Of a DNA stretch of 64,000 nucleotides, positions 22,501-34,500 are shown piece by piece (the first letter of the stretch is position 1; each line of letters begins with the position of its first letter). Under the pieces are notes generated by a model. The model ran no database searches and was not told where the DNA came from. It saw only the letters and a program-made list of their open reading frames with translations. The DNA is from Alviniconcha marisindica (taxonomy: Eukaryota; Mollusca; Gastropoda; Provannidae), in the NCBI GenBank assembly GCA_018857735.1, contig JABMCL010003269.1:10001-74000 (forward strand). Direction: 5' to 3'. Made by a program: the position numbers and the translations under genes.

Positions 22501-25500
22501 ACAGGGACTGCACTCTCCACAAAAGCAGAACTGTATGATCTGAACACAGAGTGTGAACACAGCATGCTCACTTGGATGTCAAAGTGCGGCGTGCGAGTTC
22601 CTTGGTGTTGATGTGAAACTCGTCTCCGTTGACCTGCGCCAGCACTGTGTCCTGGAACACAACACACACAAGGTGAGAATGGCCGTCATGACACAGTATC
22701 AGGTACACGGGAATACAACACACATAAGGTGAGAATGGCCGTCATGACACAGTATCAGGTACACGGGAATACAACACACACAAGGTGAGAATGGCCATCA
22801 TGACACAGTATCAGGTACACCGGAATACAACACACACAGGGTGAGAATGGCCGTCATGACACTGTATCAGGTACACAGGAATACAACACACACAAGGTGA
22901 GAATGGCCGTCATGACACAGTATCAGATACACTGGAATACAACACACAAGGTGAGAATGGCTGTTATGACACAGTATCAGGTACACTGGAATGCAACACA
23001 CAAGGTGAGAATGGCCGTCATGACACTGTATCAGGTACACTGGAATACAACACACACAAGGTGAGAATGGCCGTCAAGGCACTGTATCAGGTACACTGGA
23101 ATACAACACACACAAGGTGAGAATGGCTGCTATGACACAGTATCAGGTACATGGGAATACAACACACACAGGGTGAGAATGGCCGTCATGACACTGTATC
23201 AGGTACACTGGAATACAGTAACACAAGGTGAGAATGGCTGTTGTGACACAGTATCATGTACACTAGAACACGCAGAGAAATGGCCATCAGACACTGGAAT
23301 ACAATAATACGAGGTGAGAATGGCTGTCATGACACAGTATCAAAATAAATGAAATAGTAAAGAACTGGAGGTTAAAAAAAAAAAAAGACAGAAAATAAGT
23401 AGGGGAGGAAAAACAAAACAAAAAACCAGAACAAAATAAAGAAAAACTTCAAAAAGGCAACAGACTAGCACGCTTTGTTTGCCAAGGACTGTGGGACTCA
23501 CGAAGTCGGTGCGACAGAGAGCGTTGGCAATGGTTTTGCACAGCGAGGTCAGCAGCTCCTCCTTGCGGGTGTCCACGGTGTCCAGCATGAAACTCAGCAG
23601 TTTCTCGTTGCTGTGTTCCTTGTTGCGGTAAATCAGCCCAAAGGCACACACACACTCTGAAACATTGATGAAATGACAGACGCAATGGTAGTTACTTGTC
23701 ACTCTGCTCTTTGTTGCAGTAAATCAGCAATCAGCCCAAAGGCACACACACACACACACACACACACACCACACACACACACACACACTCTCTAAAACAT
23801 TGACAAAACAAATGTCAGACATGATGGCAGTCACTTGTTATTTTGCTCTTCTTCTTTTGTTGTTGCAATAAATCGGCCTAAACGCATACACACTCTCAAA
23901 CACACTGACAATACAAACGGACAAAACAAACGTCAGACACAATGGCAGTCAGGTGTCATGAATTCTTTGTTGCGGTAAATCACCCAAATGCACACCCACC
24001 CACACTGAAACACTGACAAAACAAACATCAGATACAATGGCAGTCGCTTGTCATATCATTCTTTGTTGCAGTAAATCAGCCCAAATGCACACACACACTC
24101 TGAAACACATTGACAAAACAAATGCCAAACACAATGGCAGTCACGTGTCAATTTATTACCTCATGTCTTACCAAATTAATTTGAAGTGGGGGGGTGGGGG
24201 AGGGGGGGCGGAGTGGAGCAAAGGGTTGCAGTGAAAGGTACAGCTCAGGCCATGGGGTAGGGTAAGTGCAAAGTGTGTGTTTGAAGCAAGGGGAAGGCGA
24301 GCAGTGACTGACAGAACTGGGTTTGTTACCTTCTGTCTCTATGAAGTCGAGCACCCGCTTGACGGCAGACATAGGCAACATCTCCAGATGCTTGAAGGTT
24401 TTCTGCGGCGCCTTGTGTGGTGTCAGACTCTTCCCTGTCGCCAATCCCTTCGTCCGTCGCTTGCAGATCTGGTGACAGGCATTACTTCAGGAGTCAAACA
24501 GGCACAGAACGCAGAACAAAAACCACTGTACGTCAAACAGGCACAGAACGCAGAACAAAAACCACTGTACGTCAAACAGGCACTGCCTTACACAGAACAG
24601 ACATAGTTTTACAAAGAATAGGCACTGCTTTACACAGAACAGGCATTGTTTTACACAGAACAGGCATTGTTTTACATAGAATAGGCACTGCTTTACACAG
24701 AACAGACACTGCTTTACAAAGAACAGGCACTGCTTTTCACAAAACAGGCAGTTTTACACAGAACAGGTACGGCTTTACACAAAAACGGTGTTGTTTTACA
24801 TAGAACAGGCCCTTCTGTATGCCAAACAGGTACCACTTTACAAAGAACAGGCACCACTTTACATAATTTAGGCACTGATGTACACCAAAATGGGTAACGT
24901 TGGACACCAGCCAGCTACAACTTTTCATGAAACTGGCCCAGGTTTACACCAAACAGGCACTGCTTACATTATCTGGGCACTGTCTTATACCCAATGGGCA
25001 CTCTAGCAAAACAGGTGCTACTTTACAAGCACTGTTCATGCCAGGCACCACTTCACACCACAAACATTGCTGGACACCAAACACTTTGTTCCAAACCCAA
25101 CATCTGCCCTACACCAAACAGCCGGACATTTGAACAGCACACACTCTGTTTTAAACCAAACATCTGCCCTACACCAAACAGCCAGACATTTGAACAGCAT
25201 GGAAAGCTACACCACTGCTAGGGCACCTTATGAAGTAAACCATGCTAGAACCCCTGGCACTGTAGCCATGATCTGTAGACATCTGCATTTGCCTTTCACC
25301 ACACACACTGATGCTACACTACAGCGTCACCACCAACCTGAGGTCTCCCCATGTGATTGACAGGGCATCAAAAATCCAAGAACTCACACGGACACTATCA
25401 CCAGAACCGCGTGAAAAATAAACAACCAACTCTTGTTATCTCTATACCAACCAATCACAACAGCTTGATACAAAGTGCATCCTCCTTTCCAAAAAAACAC

Positions 25501-28500
25501 TAGTGCATCGTCAACTTGGGCATGACCCTCCTGGCATGAAAAGAGAACGGTAGCTGCTGGCTCAGTCAGCCAGCTTCACTGTTCATGAGGCCTGTTCAGT
25601 GAGAGTGCATTTCTCTTGCATTCCTATCATGCCAGCAGTGTCACACAAGCTATTATAAGTTGGACACAAACTTTCTTCACCTGTACTCCGTCTCAAACCA
25701 GCAAGCAGACGGAAACTCTAAACACCCACGCTGCCATACTCACCTCGATGCTGTCAGTGAAAACAAAGATTGACAGAGGGTCACCACGGCGACACAATGT
25801 GTCCGTCAGTTCCACAACATCTATTCTGTTGACGAAGTTGCGATGGGATGATAGCAAAGTTGCCTGAAACATTCAGTACAAGATTTGGAGGACACTGTCA
25901 GCGCAAACACATGCATGAAAATGAGACACATTCAGTCAACCACTTCATTTAAAACCACTCTGAAGACCCTTCTGTTTTGAACCTACTCTTGCTAGCACCC
26001 CCCCCCCCTCCCCCCCACCACTTGTTCTTAGATTATTTCAGTGGACTGATGTGCTGTCTGTGTGTGTGCTCATGTGTGTGCAGTCATTGTTAATGTCTTT
26101 TTTCCACTTGAGGTGGCTCAACATGTATGTAGTTTATATTTGAATTCTGTACAGCGCACCAAGCTCTATTTTTGCGCTAGAGGTGCGTGCTTTACAAATA
26201 TGTCATTATTATTATCATCATTATCAACAGTCAGTGTCACTTCTACTCACGGGACAGCTGTCGATGTCGTTGACGATGTCGAACATGACCATCTGACCCT
26301 CCGTTCTCCTCTTGTCTTCGTTGATATGCCTGCAACACCATCAGCAAATGTTGGCAACCTTTGGAGTGACAAGAAAGATGCGCACAGAGTGCATCGAGAC
26401 CTCTCTCAACAAGACAAAAATCTCTCCAACTGTCCAAGTTAAATCATTCTTCACTAGTGGGTAAAATGGGAGCTTCCTCACAAAGGTGAAATATACAAAT
26501 TACAACTCAACAGGGCAGCACTGACCACAAGTACAGTATTGCAGAGTTTGAAAGCTCTGAACACAGTAATGTATGACAAAGGAGCTACCTCAAACCTTTT
26601 GTTCTTTTTCTCAGTGCATTATGCACCAGTCTGAGAATAGCTAAACTGGCGAAGCTGTACCTGAGTGCATTGTGTACTTATGTGAGAACATTTTCTCAGG
26701 GCATTATGTACTTACTTGAGAACATTTTCTCAGTGCATTGTGTACTTACTTGAGAACATTTTCTCACTATATTATGTACTTACTTGAGAACATTTTCTCA
26801 GTGCATTGTGTACTTACTTGAGAACATTTTCTCACTATATTATGTACTTACTTGAGAACATTTTCTCAGTGCATTGTGTACTTACGTGAGAACATTTTCT
26901 CAGTGCATTGTGTAGTTACTTGAGAACATGTTCTCAGTGCATTATGTACTTACTTGAGAACATGTTCTCAGTGCATTGTGTACTTACATGAGAACATTTT
27001 CTCACTATATTATGTACTTACTTGAGAACATTTTCTCAGTGCATTGTGTACTTACTTGAGAACATTTTCTCAGTGCATTGTGTACTTACTTGAGAACATT
27101 TTCTCAGTGCATTGTGTACTTACTTGAGAACATTTTCTCAGTGCATTATGCACCAACCTGAGAATAACTAAGCTGGTGAAGCTGTACGTTAGTGCAAGGT
27201 GTACTCACGTGAGAACATTTTTCAGACTGTCAATGGCCTGCTCCAACTTCTCTTTGTCACAGTGTGTGCTTGGTGTGTTCTTTAAAATATCTGAAAACAT
27301 TTCAAAGACATTTAATCCTGTGAATTATCCAAAAGACTACTTGATTGTATTGCATCTTTCTACTGACTTTTAACTCTCGTGTGTGCATGTGCTTGTACAC
27401 ATGTGCGTGTACACGTGTGCGTGCATGCATCAGCTTTTATGTGCTGCTGCTCTTTCAACGTGAGAGAAACAGGGGGAGGGAGAGAGCTGGGAGAATGGGG
27501 GGGGGGGGGGGGGGAAAAAAATAAAATAAAATAAAATGAACAAAAGCCCAAGTATCAACCAACCCAAGTATGACCACCATTTAGCAGGCACACAAATGAT
27601 TAGACAGGATTTCATAGAAACTGAAGTGTTTGACAGACAGATGGTCCACATGGATCATAGAAAGACTGGACCACTCGGCTCTGACCTCCCAAAAGCAGAA
27701 TGATGCTGGGCAACCGCTGCACTGGTCGGATCAGCAGCTCCTGCAGCGTCTGGCGCCCACACTCTGGTTTGGACAAACACACCTGCAATGTACACAGAAG
27801 GGTGTCACGCACATGCACAGTCACATTCCGGTTTGGACAAACACACCTGCAATGTACACAGAAGGGTGTCACGCACACAGAAGGGTGTCACACACATGCA
27901 CTGTCACACTTTGGTTTGGACAAACACACCAGCAATGCACACAGAAGGGTGTCACACACATGCACAGTCACACTGCGATTTGGACAAACACACCTGCGAC
28001 GCACACAGGAGAGTCGCACACATGCACAGTCACACTCTGGTTTGGACAAACACTCCTGTGACGCACACAGGAGTCGCATACATGCACAAGTCACTTTTCA
28101 CATTCATAGTCACACTGCGATTTGGACACACACCTGCAATGTACACTGAAAGGTGTCACACACATGCACAGTCACACTGCGATTTGGACAAACACACCTG
28201 CAATGCACACAGAAAGGTGTCACACACATGCACAGCCACACTGCGATTTGGACAAACACACCTGCAATGCACACAGAAGGGTGTCACGCACACAGAAGGG
28301 TGTCACACCCATGCACAGTCACACTTTGGTTTGGACAAACACACCTGCAATGCACACAGAAGAGTGTCACACACATGCACAGTCACACTGCGATTTGGAC
28401 AAGCACACCTGTGACGCACACAGGAGAGTCGCACACATGCAGTCACACTCTGGTTTGGACAAACACACCTGTGATGCACACAGGAGTTGCACACACACAC

Positions 28501-31500
28501 ACGTCACTTTTCACCATTGGGTTTACAGCACAACATTGACCACTGACAGGTGCAATGACCAATAATAATGTAAGTTTTGTTTTAGATTTTTTTACAGTTT
28601 ATTTTGTTGTTTCAAGACTTATTTTTTTTATAGCTTAAACTATCTTACAATATATATATATATTATCTATTAGAGGAATTGAGTTTGCATATTTGTGCTG
28701 AGTTAAATATAGATCACCTATACTTGGACATTCCCACTTTAGTGTTAGAATCATCCAAGAATCTGAGGGCATTCTCAAATACAAGTAAGTTACGAAGCAA
28801 AGACAGTCAAATGAATGAATGAACACACAAGGGAGTTAATTAGCACTTGAAAGATGTGCACGTCACAGCTGGAGTTCTTTCCCTATTTTGACCTTTTTCT
28901 GTCCTCAGTCAAACTGCTTTCAGTTTCCTGCGGCATCATTCTCTGCTCTGAAGTGGCGTACTTTTTGCATAAACTGGTTATTATGACATGGCAGGTACCA
29001 CACAAAACTGCTGCCATCTCGGCTTTTTGCATAAACTGGTTATTATGACATGGCAGGTACCACACAAAACTGCTGCCATCTCGGCTTTTTGCATAAACTG
29101 GTTATTATGACATGGCAGGTACCACACAAAACTGCTGCCATCTCGGCTTTTTGCATAAACTGGTTATTATGACATGGCAGGTACCACACAAAACTGCTGC
29201 CATCTCGGCTTTTTGCATAAACTGGTTATTATGACATGGCAGGTACCACACAAAACTGCTGCCATCTCGGCTTTTTGCATAAACTGGTTATTATGACATG
29301 GCAGGTACCACACAAAACTGCTGCCATCTCGGCTTTTTGCATAACTGGTTATTGAGGGGTACCACACGAAACTGCTGCCATCTCGGCTTTTGCATAAACT
29401 GGTTATTATGACATGGCTGGTACCACACAAAACTGCTGCCATCTCAGCTTTTTGCATATGGTTGGTACCACACGAAACTGCTGCCATCTCGGCTTTTTGC
29501 ATAAACTGGTTATTATGACATGACTGGTACCACACAAAACTGCTGCCATCTCGGCTTTTTGCATAAACTGGTTATTATGACATGGCTGGTACCACACAAA
29601 ACTGCTGCCATCTCGGCTTTTTGCATAAACTGGTTATTATGACATGGCTGGTACCACACAAAACTGCTGCCATCTCGGCTTTTTGCATAAACTGGTTATT
29701 ATGACATGGCTGGTACCACACAAAACCGCTGCCATCTCTGCACACACCCTGTGCGCACCACACAGCCATGCACCAGTTTACAGTGTCATTCAAAACCGCA
29801 TACATTTATCTGGTCTTTTAGAGCATGCAGGGTTATTTGAATGTTTCCACAACCCACAGAACTCTGACGTGGAGTACAGGGTCTCTACCATGCCTGTGTG
29901 ATCTTTTTGCATGTATGATTTAACTGGGGACCTCGGCTTGCAGTCTCGTCCAGTCTTCTACAGGGAAAGCCTGCTGCAACAGTCATGCTGTGCTGTTCGC
30001 CTCATACTGAAAACATGTAAAACTGACCACATAACACCTCGGTTTCAATTTCTCCACTGGCTTCCAATCCAACAAAGAATTCAGTACAAGATAAACACTC
30101 TCTGCTATAAATGAATCACAGGCACTACTCTGTCTTATCTCTGTGACTATCTTGAACTTTACACGCCCTCCGGTACTCTCTGCTCCACTTCTGATACTCT
30201 CAGCCTCCAGATTCCTCGCACCAGACTCTCCACTGTTGTTCCCGCGCCTTTTCTGTGTTCGGTCCATCAGCGTGGAATGACCTTCCCCTTCCTCTCCAAC
30301 AGAAACCTTCTCTGCACTCATTCAAATCTAAGAACATTTCTTTTCCGAAAATTGTATGTTTTCTGTTCCGTGTGTCTTTATTCATTCCAAGTCTCCTGGG
30401 CGTTTGCTGCCCTTTTTAAGCTGTGCATATTTAGCTTTGTATAGTCAGAATGACTGTGTGTGTGTGCCGGTGCCTCTGTGTGTGTGCACTTATAATAGTC
30501 TCTAGGGACAAGATTTTGCGCTTTAAAAATACCTTAATGATTAATTATTTCACGCCCCAGTCACTGACCATGCCCTCCAGGTATGGCACACGACCATCCC
30601 CAGCCACAAACCTTGAGGAAGGCGTGGAAGCGGGGGTTGTTCTGATCACACTTGATGATGGTCTCCTTGGTGTTCTCAAAGAAGTTCACAAAGTTGGGGT
30701 AGGCCTTCATGAACTCGTCAGCCTGGCGAGAGGAACAACACAGAACTGCATCAAAATCATGATGATTTGTTTATAGCAGTAATAGTATGCAAGCCGTTTC
30801 AAAATAACATTGCTCAAGGATGCAAAAGAAGCTGTCCCCCCCCCCCCCCCCCATCATATATTTACAACCTTTGTATTGTGCATACTTCATTTGTCTCCAG
30901 ACAAAACTGGAGAGCATGAGTGACTACAGTATAGCCATGCTGAGAGCTGAGGAGGGAAGTGTGCCCATCATCATCTGCTGTACACTGATGACTGTCATGG
31001 AAAACCTCAGCCCATCACACCCTGTTGCAGACACACGCACACATCACACAAACATGCACACACACACATCACAAGCATGCATTCACACACACACAAACAC
31101 ACACACATCACACGCACACCCACCCACCACACACAACCACACATGCACAGTCTACCAAGCCCAGGCAGTTACATGTTTGAGAATGATGTCCCCAACACTG
31201 GCACACACAAACACACATACACGCACGCACCCACACAAACATGCACACACACACAGTCTACCAAGCCCAGGCTACTTACATGTTTGAGAATGATGTCCCC
31301 AACACTGGCACACACAAACACACATACACGCACGCACACACACACAACCACATTTACACAGTCTACCAAGCCCAGGCTACTTACATGTTTGAGAATGATG
31401 TCCCCGACACTGGCATCCTCAGTCCAGTGGTCAAGCAGGTACTGAAGATCTTCACGCATCTTGATGTGCACGTCATAGATGGGTGGGATGTTGCCGAAGA

Positions 31501-34500
31501 TGATCTTGGTGTCCTGTACCCCCAGCAGGGCACCGTTGTACTGGTCTGGCGTCTCTATCTGCTCCTTGAACGTCTGAAACAGCAGCATCAATCACAGTGC
31601 TGTTTATCTGAATGTCTGAAACAACAGCATCAGTCACAGCCCTGTTTGTCTGAATGTCTGAAACAACAGAATCAGTTATGGTCTTGTTTGTCTGAATGTC
31701 TGAAACAACAGAATCAGTTATGGTCCTGTTTGTCTGAATGTCTGAAACAACGGCATCAGTTATGGTCCTGTTTTTCTGAATGTCTGAAACAACAGCATCA
31801 GTCATGGTCCTGTTTGTCTGAAACAACAGCATCAATCATGGTCCTGTTTGTCTGAATGTCTGAAACAACAGCATCAGTCACAGTCCTGTTTGTCTGAATG
31901 TCTGAAACAGCATCAGTTATGGTCCCGTTTGTCTGAAACAACAGCATCAGTCACAGTCCTGTTTGTCTGAAACAACAGCATCAGTCACAGTCCTGTTTGT
32001 CTGAATGTCTGAAACAACAGCAGCAGTTATGGTCCTGTTTGTCTGAATGTCTGAAACAACAGCATCAGTCATGATCCTGTTTGTCTGAATGTCTGAAACA
32101 ACAGCATCAGTCACGATCCTGTTTGTCTGAAACAACAGCATCAATCATGGTCCTGTTTGTCTGAATGTCTGAAACAACAGTATAAGTCATGGTCCCGTTT
32201 CTCTGAATGTCTGAAAATACACAAGTGACTGTTTGGCTTGTCCATCTTCTTCTTAAACATTTGAAACAGCAAAATCATTTTCTGAATTTCCTTGTTTGCT
32301 CTGTGACTGTCTGAAACAGTGTGTCACCTACTTGCTTCTTTATCTGCACCGTGAATATCTGAAAGAACAGTATAAATTGCAGTCCAGTTTCTCTGAACAT
32401 CTGAAACAACAGCACAAGCCATGGACTGTCTGGCTTCTTCACCTGGTCCATAAACATTTGAAAGAGCACAAATCATTTTGCAGCTATTCTCCATCTGCTC
32501 TGTGACCACCTGAAACAAGAGCACACCATTTTCTGGCTAATTCTCTATCCACACTGTAAATGCATGAGACAACAGCACATGTCTTTGTTGGGTGGCACTC
32601 TTTCAAACGTTCACACAGCCAGGCCACTACTAGCGCTTTTGTTTCAGTGAGTCAAAGAGCAATCTACTTCTTTAATGTTGAAAACGAGGATGCTAATCAC
32701 AGTCCATTTTGTTTCTGCTCTTTGAACATCTGAAGAAACAGCACCAATTAATGTCTGGCTTGCTGTCTAATGCACCCAACAACAAAGACAGGGTCTGCAG
32801 GTTTTGACACCCTCAAAACTGTCCAATTTCCAACAAGTGTGCGAAGACCCCCACACCAGTATACAACCCCCCCACAGGGGGTGAGAGATGCTCACGTGAA
32901 TCAGCGTGTGCAGAATGGCGGTGTAGTTGGTCTCTGTGTGCAGCAGCTCCATCACCACGTGCATGCGCTTGGACGCCTTCGTCACCACCACAGGCTTGTT
33001 CTCCACGTTCTCAAAACTGCCGTCTGGCAACATACATCTTACATTTCTAGGCACATTCTCTTTACACAGATCATGACAGCTATTGGCAGAAGACAGTTGG
33101 AGCATTCCATCACAATGATATACACTGGCAAGGAATGGATGGAAAATAGAAAGACAAAAGAAAGGAACAAATGAAAGGAGGAAGACAGAAAGAATGAAAG
33201 GAAAAAAGAATGAAAGAAAAAAAGAAAGGAAAAAGACACAAAGAGAGAGAAAAATGAATCAATGAAAGGAAGACCATCTGCAAAATTTAATCCATCAATT
33301 TTTTTATCAGTCCTGTCGATTCTAACCCCACACAAGCCTTCCACATTCCAGCAACTCACGCGAGGTGTCGCTCTTGTCAGGTGTGCGAGAAGCGTCCAGG
33401 AAGGAGTTGGGACTGAGGGAGATGGCCGAGACTTCGCCGGAGCGTCGCTTGATGTTGTACGGCGATCCCATCTCTCCCTCCACAGCCAGCTGCTTCAATC
33501 GCTTCCGCTTCCGGGAACGTGGCCGCAAACTGGTTGATGACACTGATCTCTCTGGTTCTGTTGATGGCTGGGGAAAAAAAGAAAAAAAAAATCTTTCCAG
33601 ATACAGGCTGTGGAGATGGTGACTGCAGGACAAATCATGAGCACAAAATGATGGGTTCAGTGAGCGAGGATAAAAGCAACAATGCCTGTACCAAAATACA
33701 TGATAAATTCTGTTTGTGGGTGACGAAACTGAAGGCAGACTTCCTAATGAAGCTGGGGAATGAAGACAGACAGGGACAACAATGCCAATGGAAAGATTGA
33801 TGGTTTGAAAGAGCGACAATGAAAGCTATGATAACCTGTCTGTGTGCCAACAGCCTCACTCAGCCTCGTCTGTTCCATACACAGGTATAATATGGAATAA
33901 ATTTATATCAATTTGGTTATGCAAAAACTGTTCACGTTTAAATTTTGTAGTTATGTCAAATTTATTCACATTTGAAATAAACTGATTCTATGTTCACACC
34001 CACATTGACACCGACACAGAGGTGAGACAGAAGTGACAGAGCTACATGCTGATACTGCTGCCGGTTCCTAGACACGATTAGGTCTGAGGGCACTGATGAG
34101 TGGCAGTGAAGAGCAACATCCTCACTGTGCAGAACCCAGCGTGGCTGTGACTGACGATAAAGAAGAGCAGCCAGAAGAGCGGTGTGCGTCATGCTTACCC
34201 GCTGGAAGAGGTACAGCTTCTCCTCCGCACAGGCCGCCATCTGTATGCAGCCCCAGAACCACTGCAACACCCGACACATCCAGTTTAAACACCTCTAAAA
34301 CACCCTACACATCCAGTTTAAACACCTCTAAAACACCCGACACATCCAGTTTAAACACCTCTAAAACACCCAACACATCCAGTTTAAACACCTCTAAAAC
34401 ACCTGACACATCCAGTTTAAACACCTCTAAAACATCTGACATATCCAGTTCAAACACCTCTAAAACACCTGACACATCCAGTTTAAACACCCAACACATC

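Noticed and set aside
27783..28570. Plus-strand His/Thr/Cys-rich frames with zinc-finger-like spacing
   Set aside because: They translate the opposite strand of the exon 15 edge array. Spacing follows the 62-bp unit, not a protein fold.
28967..29735. CRISPR-like regular repeats
   Set aside because: The repeat is continuous at 62 bases with no unique spacers, in a eukaryotic intron. It is a minisatellite.
31473..32144. Minus-strand TNRTITDAVVSDIQ repeat protein
   Set aside because: It reads the 42-bp array in a frame different from that of exon 13; in the true exon frame each unit has a stop.
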